A stretch of 64,000 nucleotides of DNA from Quillaja saponaria (lineage: Eukaryota > Streptophyta > Magnoliopsida > Fabales > Quillajaceae), in assembly GCA_029379385.1 (NCBI GenBank), contig CM055610.1, positions 19,989,422 to 20,053,421 of the forward strand. The letters run 5' to 3'. How positions within the stretch are numbered: position 1 is the first letter of the stretch; every line of letters begins with the position of its first letter. Positions 1 to 12,700 of this stretch are shown here, piece by piece. The position numbers and the translations under genes were made by a program. Under the pieces are notes generated by a model. That model had not been told where the DNA came from and made no database searches. It worked only from the letters and a program-made list of their open reading frames with translations.

Positions 1-1560
1 CTTAGTTTAAATAAAATATTTTTTTTAATAATTAATAGCTATAAAAAAATTATTTGGTATTTTAATTTATTTAGTTTTAGAATAAATAAATCTATAAAAT
101 AGTGAGAGAATTTGGTAGTAATTGATATATATTTTTAAAATAATAGTTTTTTTTATTGCTTGTATAGAGATAAACGAGGAACTAGTGTTAGATGGTAGAA
201 GAATGGATAATTTTTTAATTTATTTATGTTTTTAATTGTTCTAAAAATACGTTATTTTTTATTTTATAAAATTTTAATATTGAAAATATTAAAAAAGCCA
301 AAAGACACCATAAGGTGTTCTGGTTTTTAGAATAAAATAAATAAATAAATAAATATAGATAATTACAATTTAGGTATTAAATTTAAAATGTACATGACAT
401 AAAAAAAGAACAATTAATCGAGAAATAGAATTTATTATAACTATTTTTTGGAAGACTTGTTATAATGTCACTAAATTTGCTTCCTTAGTAATAAAGATAA
501 GTTAAAGAAGATCATAATTTTCTTGCACAATTAAAAAGATTTTTTCATACAATACAGAAGAGAGAAATGAAACCTATATATACAAAATCTAATTTAACGT
601 TAGTTAGTTAAAATATTTATACAAGAGTTAGAATAACGATAAATTTACCTAAAGTACGCAGCTTTTAAAACACACAAGAAACATCATGATAAATATACTT
701 AATTTTATTCTATAAAATAATACCCAATAAATACTATACAAGTCTTAATGAATGGAATATATATTAAAATTAATATTATATTACTAATCAGATATAATAT
801 GAATATGATCATAGCATCAACCTCACTTAGTAGCAACTCTATACAAGAATGGTTATAACTGTTTTCGGTTGTAGTAACATTGAGAAAAACAAAAGGAAAA
901 TAAAAAATAACAAGAAGTTCTAATTTTAACTTGAATTTAAAAAAAGTCTTACAATAATATCGCGTATCAATAAATCTTATTTTTAATTATTTTAATAATT
1001 TTTTTCCTCATAATAATACACATAATACCAATTCTATCATTTAGTTACCAAGCCACCAAATTTTAGTTTATCTCAAACATTAAACTCTGTAAAAAAGTAA
1101 AAATTTTACTCTTTTTTTTATTTAATTTTTTAATTATTTTCTCTATTCTAAATACCTTTTTATTTTATTTTAATTCATCGTACTGTTTCTTTGTATTAAA
1201 TTTCAATAAAGATTATTGAGTATTTGGTTAATTAAAAGTTTATACTATTATCTTTTAATTATTATATTAATTTTTTGGAGAAAAATAAAACTTATTTATT
1301 GGTGATTGAACATTATTTTAAAATATAAAATTAAAAATAATTTTTTATTAAAACAAAATCTACACTGTCTTTGTAGAAAGGTGAAGGATATGAGAAGACA
1401 ATAATTATGTAACCTAGCTAGGCCTGTTTTAGTAATTTCATTTTGATTTAGAACCCCCAAACTTTTAATTAAAAAAATCAGTTAATTAATTAATTAATAG
1501 GGGGATCCAAACAATGACCCACACTTAACACTTGGCAACCTTTCAAACCCCATAATCTCA
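1..1560. other. AT-rich upstream spacer
   Basis: Very AT-rich DNA with no long open frame, no RNA gene and no clear mobile element that I can recognise. It ends in a TTAATTAAT run near 1480-1498, just before the pyrimidine-rich core promoter of the TPP gene. It presumably holds distal promoter sequence of that gene, but I cannot point to a specific element. Confidence 0.6.
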
Positions 1561-1625
1561 AAACCCCTCCCCTCCTCCCCCCCCCCCCCCTATAAATAAA
1601 TCCTTCCCCTCTCCCTCAAATCTCT
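1561..1625 (+). promoter_or_regulatory. Core promoter of the TPP gene
   Basis: A TATA box (TATAAATAAA, 1591-1600) directly follows a run of 14 C (1577-1590). It is followed by CT-rich sequence (about 1603-1668) typical of plant Y-patch core promoters and leaders. Transcription should start about 25-35 bases downstream of the TATA box, near 1620-1635 (inference). No ATG occurs between there and the first donor at 1726, so the first leader exon has no upstream ORF. Confidence 0.7.
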
Positions 1626-4600
1626 CCCCCTCTCCCTCCCCCTCCCTCCTCCTCTCTCTCACTCTCTTCGGCTCTCACTTACCACAGAGCGCACAATACT
1701 CATTCACGAGGATCTTACACATTAGGTATGTTTTAGTTTTTACTTCTTTATTTTACTTTTCCTATGCATTGCACAAACCCTTCCTAGCTCAGTAGCTCGC
1801 TCTCTCTCCCTCTGCATGCTTATTTTCTATATTTAATGCTTTCATATACTTTATTTAAAATTTCATTATTCTCTTACTTCATCCATGATTCTAATTACTT
1901 TTACGTTCTTTAATTTCAATATTTTTTTGTTTGTGGGTGAATTTACACACCGTCATCCTTTTTTTCCTGCTTTATGTTTTAATTATATTAAACTTCTACA
2001 CAAAATACGAAAAAGCAGTTGGACCTCGTTTTTTTTATTTTTTTATTTTTTTATTTTTAATGTGAGAAGAACCAGCTCACAGTTAACCTTTCCTCACACG
2101 CTAGTGAAGCGCGTGTATACACCTTGGAACCTCATTTTCTTCTTGTGTTAGGTGTAAATCATGAAAGAAGGTTGGTTTATGTTTCACGCGCTCTTTTCTA
2201 GGAAAAATTGAGTTGTAGTATTTTTCAAGAATTTGACTGGGCCACAAGTGTGCTTGACCCAAAAAAAGTACCCAGCTAAAGCTATTAGTAAATTTAGTAT
2301 TAAGTTTGTAAGCACTTTCTGTAGGGTATATGGACCCCAACAACCTGCTTACGTGGTATAACATCGGACGCATTTATTATAGTAGGTCGGTGGATCTGCC
2401 ACGTGTACTGTGGATAATTACTCTGATCACTGTCTCGTCCGGTTCTTTCGGTTAACAAAAGTTTTTTCGGTTTTAATAAAAAGCATGGAGATGAGGGTGT
2501 GGGATGATCAGTGGGTCCCAATATGGAAGTTTTTTTTTTTAAACGACCTGTACCTTTACCTATAAAACGGTTACAGCAAAAGCGTGTTCTGTTAGCGAGT
2601 TGTTTGGTGACAGCTCCAAATATTGCATATCGCATGCACTTTTGCTAAGCTTTGTCCAACTTTTTTAAAGTTTCCCTGAATTTCTTTTTCTTTTCTATAC
2701 ATTAGAGATTGTTGTACGACTTAGAGGGTCATGTTGTATGAGGTAATTTTAGTGGAAAAATAAGGTATCTTTTATGCTGGAATTGTTTTGAAAGGGTTAT
2801 TCAATATCTTTGTTTTAATATCTATTGAATATTTATTTATGTACGTGATCGGATGATTTTAAAATATTAAACGTTTGAAATTAAATATATAATTATATAA
2901 AATAAAATATGATACATAATCAATTAGTACGTTCATAGTTAAAAAATTTATATTTGATCAAAATAGATAATATTTATGTCTTTTCTCAGCCATACAAAAT
3001 AGCTAACTTGTTTTAACAAAAAAGTTCCTTAGTTTACTAGCTTATTGGTAGTAAATAAAATATTACAAACCCTCCATCAACGGCTATGATTTCCGTGTCA
3101 AAGTGAGAAGAAGGTAGATTTATTTATTTATTATTATTATAAAATATTATAAACCATGCACCCATAATTCAACCAACTGTATCATTCTCTAACTTAACCT
3201 CGTACATGCAATTTTTTTTATTAAACCACGTGTAGATAAATACTCGTCCAATTTTTGTCGGTCCATATATCAGTTTTACTAGAAGGATTCATACCATAAC
3301 ACAAAATCATAGATCCTTTGCATAATTGGCCACGTTCTCAATTATTAATTCACTTGGAACATTTCCTAATGCAATTTTAATACCATTGAAATTCGCAAAT
3401 GATATATTTTTGTTAAAATATAAATATATTTAGTTTTTGATTCATCTAGAGCAAGACAGTTCGTCCGTAATAAAACGTCTGTTTCTAACATTAGACAAAG
3501 TCAAGTGTAGATGTACGTGTGACTTGACAACTTCCAGATGTTCAAATTTTCTCTATCAACCATTAATTCCTTAACTGACACGTGAAACAAATATTTTTGT
3601 CTTTTCATTTTGTTTTGCTAATATTAGGATTAATTAATTAATCAAACTAAATAAAGATATTAATAACTTCTTCCTTCCATTGTTTTCTCTGTTCAGACTT
3701 TCGGTTCCAAAAAGTTTTGTTCTTTTTTTCTTTTCTTTTTTACTTGCCTTTTTATTTTAGCTGATAAAAAGTGCAAGTCAATTTCTTATTCCATAGACTA
3801 CACGTGTACTCTTGGTTTCTTGTGTTTTTGTCAGTTTGTCTAATTTTTCTTTTTTAAATCCTGATTTGGTAAGTTGCCCTTCTTTAACAAAACATATGAC
3901 TATCAGCTAGCCTCCCTGTTTAACTAATTAAGTATGTTTAATGTTTTATATATTCTGTGAGTTTTTGTCTATCTGATATAAACTTCAACCTTTCAGGCTT
4001 CTCATTCTTCACCAAGGCTGATTTTTTCTAATGAAAATTTTGTTTTTTCTTTGTTAAATAATTAATATACAATTTAGTTCAGATATATTCTTTTCAATTA
4101 ATTACTTATCATGTTTAAACTAACAAGCTAAGTATTTGTTTATTTAATGACAGGTAAAACTACAATATATGTCTTTCAATGGACAATAGCATGATTAAGA
4201 GATATAATTAAAGAAAGAGAGATTATATCATAGTGATAGTATATTTATATTCTGATTGATTCAGTTTTGAGTGGAATGTGGGGTCAAATGCATAAATGGG
4301 AGTTGAGGGGGAGTCAAATCCACAAATTAAACAAGATGTAATTTTCAGTTTGATGGTAATCGTATAACTCTGATTTGAACTTTTTAGCTTGTGTCATTCT
4401 CATCTGAGTCAGCCTTGACTGGATCTATTACTTTTAAGACAAAAACAATTTGAAATTTGCCTTTGCATCATTGACTCATCAAATTAATCTTTTCAATAAA
4501 TTAACTATGAATTATTTTCTCCATTTATTTTGTTTGTTTTTGTATATGTATAATTCTCTGTTTGATGAAAAAGATGTCCCACTTTGAAAATGACCCTAAA

Positions 4601-5383
4601 CTATAATTTGTCCTTATTAAGGCCCACTAAATATTAGTTAAGTGCACTTGTATGGCAATGGTTTCTCTACACCAAGTTGTTTGAAATTGGCCAGCCAGTA
4701 TTTGTTTATATTACCTTTTCAACTTGATCGGTGAAAATGATTTTTCTTTTATTTTTTCTTCAGGTTTGAAAAAGCTTTCCATTCGGTATGTTTCCCTCAT
4801 ATGATCTGTTGTAATTCAACTTTAACAATACATGCATAAAGCAATATTGTATAGTTGATTTTTAACAACTATTTTTAGACAATCGATTCAGTGTCACAAC
4901 CCACATGAAATATATCAATTAGGTATCTAAACATGACTTATTTATTTCATAAACTAACAAGAACAAAGATAAATGAATCGTTCCTTTTTTTTAAAACATA
5001 TAGTATCTTAGAAGATCTATATTACATGTCAGCTTGAATTCAAAACCGTATCTTTTTTTTCTTTCTATTTTTGATGCTAAGGAAGAAATTATTTTTTAAA
5101 ATCATTTGCCAAAATAAGACCATAGAAGAAATAACAATAATATTACAAGTGTCTTAATTTATTTTCGCCACAAATAAGTTACTAATAAAAACATTTCTCA
5201 CATTTTATTTTCTTATTATTGCTTACTTAGTTAAAATACCTTCTTCTTTTTTGGTAAGATTAAAAGACCTTCTTTGTACGTATTGATTTAAATTATTAAT
5301 TTATTTGTTTTTGGTGGCTTCAGGTAAAATACTACAGAAGACATTGAAGTACAGAATTTTCTCATCTTGTCGAGAAAGTAGAT
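1622..5383 (+). other. TPP 5' leader: non-coding exon 1 and long leader intron
   Basis: The leader exon runs from about 1622 to 1725 and ends at a clean donor (ATTAG|GTATGT). The next exon that must be used begins near 5324 (acceptor CTTCAG) or 5339, just before the first usable ATG at 5384. The leader intron is therefore about 3.6 kb. A possible 22-nt optional leader exon lies at 4764-4785 (acceptor TTCTTCAG, donor CG|GTATGT). The intron contains four CACGTG G-boxes (see findings). Short frames in it are not conserved and I take them as chance. Confidence 0.55.
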
Positions 5384-8098
5384 ATGAAATACATGTTCCT
5401 CTTCATTGTCTCTTTCAAGGTAATTATATTAAACCATTCATATATGTTTCTTGTACCAAAAGAAAAAGCAAAAAAAAATAACTTTTTGAAAATTCACCAA
5501 ACTGAATTAATAATGCCAATATGAGCTCTAATTAATTTTGATTATAGACTATGATTTATTTATTCAAATTGTAGATCATCAAGAAGAAATTCACTAAACT
5601 GAATGAGATCATGGGGTTCCAAAGATCACATTCCAGTCAACTAAAAGTTCAGACGATTCTGAAAGCAAAAGAGGATGAAACTTGCGGTGGTGGTGAGGCA
5701 CCCTCCTTCAGTTTAAGAGCTTCAAACCAGAGTCATTACCACAATAATAAATTAATGTCCTCCAATTATGATTCATGGCTGGTAACTAAGTTATTCTTAT
5801 TAATCTTTTCTTTTTCTTTCATGTCCTTCCTTTCAATATTACAATCCCAATAGTATTGGTAACAAACACACAAATGAATAACCTATAGTATAACCGAGAT
5901 TTGATTCATGACTAGTTTCATGACCGTCGAACTAACTAGTGATTGGCCAAAAACACTACATTGATACAGACATAACTGTTACCATTGTATATTGATTATA
6001 TATGAAATACTTGAAGTCATATACATTTATAATAGTTATTTATCTTTCTGTTTTTATTTATTTATTTCATTTGAATATATGTAAATATCAGGTGAAACAC
6101 CCTTGTGCACTAGGCTCGTTTGATAGAATGATGAAAGCAGCAAAGGGGAAGAGAATAGTGGTATTTTTAGATTACGATGGTACTTTATCACCAATTGTTG
6201 ATGATCCTGATCGTGCATTTATGTCTGATGAGGTACATACATAAATGATACATATAGAGTAGTAACTGCATTGTTTCTATAATCATAAGTAATTTTTCAG
6301 TTCTAACCTAAACCATGCATTGTGAGATATCCATCTCATGTAAAGGATAAATGAAAATTAATGCAGATGCGTGCAGCGGTTTGTGAAGTTGCAAAGTATT
6401 TTCCAACAGCAATAATTAGTGGAAGAAGTAGAGACAAGGTGAATGCCAGATTGAAAGAGTGAACTATCTTTCTTTATTTTTCTATAAAATGATCTTGACC
6501 AATTTCTGTTTTCTTGTTCAGGTGAAAGAATTTGTAAAATTGAGTAATGTATACTATGCTGGGAGCCATGGGATGGACATAATGGTCCCAGCAATCCCAG
6601 TTGAGTCCTCTGATGGCAAGCTCCTTAACACAATGGTTAGTGAGCTAGTGTGTGTGAATTAAATTTTAATCAAATGTGTCTTCCAATATTTTTTGTTTTA
6701 TTGTATTAAGGAGATAAGTTAAACGATCGACAATCACTCTCAGAGATAGATCTTTGCTGGGTTAACGTTTTCATACCCGATACTTTTATTAGTTGAATAA
6801 ACAACTAATTGATTTCAATTTGTTCATTTATGCTTTGTGCATCACCCATGGAAACTGATATTACTAGAACTTGTAATTTTTTTTTCTCTCTCTTTATTTC
6901 TTGAATGATTTACATAAATGTTTTCCGTTTTCAGGATACTGAAGTTCTCTTTCAACCTGCTAAGAAGTTCCTGCCTGAAATTATAGAGGTCAGCTGAATT
7001 TCATTTCCTTCCAATTTGTGGATGTGTATAATCCTATTTATCGAGAAATTTGAAGCAATTTTTTGGGTTCTTTTTTATTTTTCTCCAGATCAATCATATA
7101 CTCAATTCTTGACAAAACAGAATTTAAGTATGTGTATATTTGGTAACAGATATTTACATTATTAAAGGAAAAAACTAAGGAAATACAAGGTGCGAGGTTG
7201 GAGGATAATGGATTCTGCATCTCTGTTCATTTCAGGCAGGTCAGACAAGAGGTGAGAATTAATCTATTTCCAATTCTACTTTTCCATGTTTTACTCCACA
7301 ATTCTTTTCACATAGATATTAAATCATTTAACTTGGGTTTGGTTCTTCATATGCAGGATTATGGCAAATTGGAAGAGAGGGTGAAGTCTGTGCTTGAAAA
7401 TCACTCAGAGTTTTGCTTAACTGGTGGTAGAAAGGTTATAACAAATCCTAGTAACTCTTCCTCTATTTTCACCTTAGTTTAACTGAAAATATATGATACT
7501 TCTAAATGTTGTTTTCAATTTATTTGTAGGTAATGGAAATAAGGCCATCAATTGAATGGAACAAAGGTCATGCCCTAGAATATTTTCTGGATACACTAGG
7601 GTTAAGCAACTCCAGTGATGTCATTCCAATTTACATTGGTGATGATCGAACCGATGAAGATGCTTTCAAGGTAAAGGAATTTTATTTTTCACTTCTAAAC
7701 TAAACTTTGTTCTCATAAACATCTTTCTTTCTTATTGCAATATCTGTTACTTAAATTCACGGCTCCTGAAAGATGAAGTCTTTACTGTGCTGCTGCAGAG
7801 TTTAGTATTTCTCTGTTATTCAACAATTTTATGATTATATTGCAATGTAAAAAGAGCACATTGCTTTCCCTAGATATCATTAGCGCATGTACATTCTTTA
7901 CCAGTTGTTACAGTATGTAAATTCTTGCAGGTCATACAGAGTAGAGGACAGGGGTATCCAATTATAGTATCTTCAATCCCCAAAGATACAAAAGCTGGAT
8001 ACTCTTTGCTTGACCCATCAGAGGTATTGACTTTCTTGCAAAGGCTGGCAAGGTGGAGGAAGACCTCTTTATCAAACAGGCCACTTCATCAAGTTTGA
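5384..8098 (+). CDS. TPP: Trehalose-6-phosphate phosphatase (TPP)
   Basis: Dephosphorylates trehalose-6-phosphate to trehalose, controlling the T6P sugar signal. Coding exons: 5384-5419, 5575-5781, 6092-6232, 6367-6438, 6522-6635, 6935-6988, 7150-7251, 7357-7434, 7530-7670, 7931-8098. All joins keep frame and give 370 aa, a normal length for the plant TPP-only class. HAD motif I DYDGT is at residues 108-112 (D108 nucleophile, D110 acid/base). ISGRSRDK and YAGSHGMDI follow, and the acidic motif [10 protein letters not shown] is at 305-314. The catalytic residues I can identify are present, so the enzyme should be active (inference). The N-terminal 80 residues are poorly conserved and basic. 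ATG 5384 is the most upstream in-frame choice; 5611 would give 346 aa. There is no TPS domain, unlike class II TPS proteins. The paralogue letter cannot be assigned from sequence alone. Confidence 0.95.
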
Positions 8099-8135
8099 GG
8101 TTTAGATCATTGCAATAGAGTTTTGCTTCGTACAT

Positions 8136-8313
8136 TAGTTACTTTGTGAGATATCGTTTTATAATTTTCAGCTTGTAAGTATGTGAAAAATATAATGCAA
8201 TCAACATCTAAGTGGTGTAATCAACTAATTTTATCAAGTAGTTACTTTGTGAGATATCCTTGTATGATTTTCAGCTTGTAAGTATGTGAAAAATATAGTG
8301 CAATCAACATCTA
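8136..8313 (+). repeat. 75-bp direct duplication in the TPP 3' region
   Basis: Two copies, 8136-8210 and 8239-8313, are offset by 103 bp and differ at only a few positions. Each runs from TAGTTACTTTGTGAG to TCAACATCTA. They lie 38-215 bases after the stop codon, so they are probably within the 3' UTR. Confidence 0.85.
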
Positions 8314-9378
8314 CAATATTCCACTATGTGAGAAATTGTTGCTATTTACTTCCATACAGCTTCATGTGACATGAAGAACTAAAATCAAGCACATTGCTTT
8401 CTGCCCTCTAAAGTTTTCCCCTTCAATGATGGTATAACATATTTTTGTAACCTAAATTTACCTTTCTGACATGTTATGTTACATCAGAACATTTGAAATA
8501 GTAAAAATACACTAAACAGGTACATAATGGCACCCTGAGAATCTTGATGGGTGGGCATAAAAGACATCAATCTTCTTTCTTCTGAACTGTCAAAATCCCT
8601 CTTCTAAACAGATACAAAATGGCACCCTGAATTATGTTTTCCACCCCTCTTACTAGACCTCCATAAAATGGCTAGGAGATACTGAGTATTGTTATGCTTA
8701 TGCATGTAGTACTGGTGTGCTGTGTACAAAAAATGGTAACTGTCCAGCATTAGGTTTGCACAAACTGTCGGGGTGACATGATTGAAACTTCGAGTAGCAG
8801 GAGGTGCAAACAGAACAGACACGCTGATGAAGGGATGGTTTACAGTGTAGATGTTCCTACACACATTATCTACTCGGTACGAATAGGACCAGAAACCTTC
8901 ATCTGATTGATTCCACTGGGCCATCACTCTGGTAAAATGCTGTTAAGACAATAGATTAACAGTATCACCATCAAACAAAATTCTGACAAAGTGACAAGGA
9001 AACAATACATTCTCCTTTAATTCCTAGCCAGCTAAAGGCACCACAGCAGACCATGCAATGTGCTTCCCTCTACTATTTCAGTCGAGGAAAGGACATCAAT
9101 TCTACCTTAGGAATTCCAGTTAGGTGGGCATATTCTACTGTCCAATGTACGTGGCATAAACTACAATACAAATTGACAGGATAAAGAGTAAGCAAGTTGG
9201 AAAAAAAAATGAAAAGAGGAACTGCTTGGGCACAGCAGCAATAGAGCACACTAAAGCAAACAAGGATTAACCCTAACTGCCTTTCTACAAATGGTCTCAA
9301 TAAGCTAAATGAAGTGCTTGCTCAAACAGGTTAATGAAACAGCTATTGATACAAGTGATAGACTGCTTGGGATTGGCA

Positions 9379-9448
9379 TTAACAGCAAGCTTGTTTCACT
9401 CACATTACACTTGATCTTAGCCAGTAAGCTTTAACAGTAAGCTTGTTT
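9379..9448 (-). repeat. U2 snRNA-like fragment between 18-bp direct repeats
   Basis: On the minus strand 9422-9406 reads GGCTAAGATCAAGTGTA, identical to the conserved 5' part of U2 snRNA that carries the branch-point-pairing region. It sits between two copies of TTAACAGYAAGCTTGTTT at 9379-9396 and 9431-9448 (one mismatch). The rest of U2 is absent, so this is at most a tiny fragment, not a U2 gene. Confidence 0.45.
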
Positions 9449-9728
9449 ACCACACCATAGAATTAAATAAGCCTCCAATGATGCGAATCTCAAGTCAATC
9501 CAAGATTGTTAGATAAGAAGTCCTGGGAGTATGGTAGGGCCCACGCTTTTCAAGATAAAACAGCAGGAAGCCACTGAGTTGTAGTAAATATCTCACCCCG
9601 TGGTGCTGTCATGATTCGGAGACTAAGTAGCAGTAAGCCACCAAGTCACCTTCATATTCTTTAGCTTGATTTTTTTCCTTCTCTTGTTTGTTTGTTTTTT
9701 TTTTTTAGGGGTTGGGGGAGTAGGGTTT

Positions 9729-12700
9729 TTACCTCTGAAAATTGGGTGAGGAGGGCTGATCCAGAGAAGAGTCTGAGGAGTCTCCTTGAAAATTTGGCAG
9801 ATCACTGACACCTCTGTAAGAGCTTTCACCTTGATGTGATGCCTTATTCATACCTGAGGAATGTACTGGTCCGAGAGACCCAAACTCAATCCACTCAGTG
9901 GAATCATATGTGACACTTTGATCATAAGGGTAGAACATAACAACAGATTGAACCCCAGATCCTGATGGAGGGATCCCGGTAGAGTTAACAGCTGGGAGTG
10001 GATACATGCCATATGGCATATCAGCAGAACCACGGCTCCTAGGTATAGAGGAATTGTATGAACCATTATGGTAGTTATAAGAGGGAACAGCATCATTCTT
10101 AGATGATTTCCATGGCCTGTCAGGTCGTCTATTGCTTATATTAAACCTATCAGTCCTTGTGCTTTGCTTTTCAACCTGGTAGCGTCCCTGGCCCCGCCCC
10201 GCAAATCGTGGTTTCGAATTGAAGTTCCAATTCCCTTCCCTGTGACCATGGTTATCCTTCCTATCATAGTTGTAACTCCCTCTGTGATTTCTGGTACTTG
10301 AAGATTGCCTATCCCAAAATAATTTCTGCAAAGAAATCAATTCAATAATAAAAAACAACGTACATTTTAAATGAATCCAGCAAGGTTTTAGCACCAAAAT
10401 AACTCCAGCAACCAAAATCTTCAATAAAAATGTAATAGCAACGATACCGTAAGCCTGCACCTAATTAGATAGAAAATTTAATTTGGCACCAAAAATGAAA
10501 GGCCCATTCACATAAATGAAGGACTCCATAAATACTGATAAGCTCACTTACAGGAGTTGGCAGGTAAGTTCCAGTACCACCACGATATCTGGGAATTTCA
10601 TCAGCATGATGTTGAGAAACACTGACATGACTATCAGAACCAGGATAAATTGGAATAAGAGGGAGGTGAGGACTATGTGTCATGGGGTTTATGTTTGCAT
10701 GAGATCGTACAGGAGGCCCATCCTGAGGATATTGTCCCTGTAAATACATTGGTGGTACAACAAAAGGAGGAGGATAAAACAAGGGCCCATGTAATTGTAC
10801 ATTCTGGCAAAATCGCCCATATTGCAAATTCTTCCAATGGCTTGCAAAATCACCATGCAGTATATCAGACCTGTGTTCTTCAGAAAACTTCAAAGTTGCA
10901 TCGTGCTTCCTGGTGTTAGAAAAGTTAAAAGGATCCAACTGATTAGGGCTTTGAGTAGAACTCAAACTGACATTGGATGAAGGCACATGATAATCATCAA
11001 GCTTCGCATCTGTAGAAGTTACCGCCTGATCCAGAACATTGTAGACTGGAAGCATAGTTAGAAAAGGAACTGGAGGTCCAGTGGTATAAAATGCAATGGG
11101 TAACTTCCCTTGGTTGTCACTAGCTCTCTGCCTTGAACCAGAACCTACAAGCATAGGAGTGTCGGGAAGCATTGCATTTGATCCATTCATTGGACCATGT
11201 GCATAACTGGTTGATTGATGACTTTGAACATGCGAAAAAGTATCACTTTCAGATATTGTGCTTGCTACCACTTCAGTACCTACAGTTGATTGCAGAATCC
11301 ACCCTCCACTGTCATCATCTGGCTGAGGAGAAACATGATCAGCTGGTTTTTGCTGATGTTCCCGCTTGCTCGTATTTGACCCATATGCAATAGAAGGGTC
11401 TGTAGCAAAAGTTGTCTTCATCCTCTCCTTGGTTGAATTGGAGGCTTTCAAAGGTGAAACATTTGTGACAAGTTTGGTCTTTGAAGTTGGATGTGAAGCA
11501 TGTGTGACTCTTGAACTGACAGTGGAGTTCATGTCACTTTCTGCAATGGTTTGATTAGGCGGATTGTAACCATAATTTTCTCTGGTCAACCATCTGTTAT
11601 CTAGGGTTGATCCAACATCTTTCAACGAAGAATTTCCAGAACTTCTCAACCAAGATGAATGGCCAGAATTGTAACTTACTGGAGTGAAGACTTGCTTCTT
11701 TCTTTGTTCTCGAACATGGGTATTTCCATTATCATGACCATACCCTCTCACAGAATTCACATCATGCTCCGACCAGAAACCGTGGTCACTTTCCTCTTCA
11801 TCTAGTTCAGCCAGGACCATATTATCATTGCCCAGCTCAGCTAATTCTTCCTGATATAAAGGCATTCCTTGTGATACAGGCAGTGATACTAAACCTTGAG
11901 AGTAATGCATATTTGAGCCCCAATGGGACTCAAAAGAAGGAATATTTGTCGGAATCATACCAAATGAATTTATGTGAGCATATCCCAGAGAAGCTAAAAG
12001 AGAAGGTGGTACTGGAAAAGGTAGATAAGGAGAATTTATATTCACCGGTGCTTGCAAATATCCATTCAAACTATGATTCCTTGAAGAGGCCATTATGTTA
12101 ATGAAATCTTGCTCTTCCTGGTGCATCTGCGTTGTCTCCTTAGTGGAATGATTATCTTCTTTCATGACACCTAAACCAAACTCATCATGATAACCATTCG
12201 ATGGATTGTTTGAGTCACTAGCAGCTCCATTTCTCCAATTGGATGAATTTTTTGATGAAAATTGTTCCTTTGCGCTTGAAACCCCTGCAGTATGGCAGTC
12301 CAAAATATCAGATCTTGAACTACGCCTTGTGCTATTATCTGTCATTAGAGAGGCAGTCTGGCCTTTTACGATTTCTGATGCTCCATTATGTGTACATGGA
12401 GATGGAACTTCACCAGATGTATTTGTAAACTCTGGGCTTGAATGTGTCATGCCAAAATGACCATGAACTTCATTTCCCAAGTACTTGAAACTTCTACCGT
12501 TATCAGAATGTGTGTTCTCAATGGAAGTGATACTCTTTGAATCAGAGGTCACGACACTATTAAGCTTGCTATTAGTGTTCTTGCTTTGAGTATGTGAGAC
12601 AACAGAAGCATTAGAGGTTTTAATCATTTGTTTCGAGGAGTGATTACCTTTCTTGGAGTAGACACCATCAGATTTATCATATTCATGACTTGTAGAATTC

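Larger units (their letters stand above)
8099..9728. other. Convergent 3' regions of TPP and the nucleotidyltransferase gene
   Basis: This stretch lies between the TPP stop (+) and the nucleotidyltransferase stop (-). It should contain both 3' UTRs, though no clear AATAAA signal fixes either end. It holds a 75-bp direct duplication, a 27-bp imperfect direct repeat at 8512-8538 and 8604-8630, and a short U2 snRNA-like match at 9406-9422. Small open frames such as the minus-strand one at 8604-8927 show no recognisable domain. Confidence 0.5.

Noticed and set aside
8604..8927. Minus-strand 108-codon open frame downstream of the nucleotidyltransferase gene
   Set aside because: No recognised domain. 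It overlaps the 27-bp repeat and lies in the convergent 3' region; treated as chance.
9406..9422. A functional U2 snRNA gene
   Set aside because: Only 17 bases match. The rest of U2, the USE and the TATA-like snRNA promoter are not seen.
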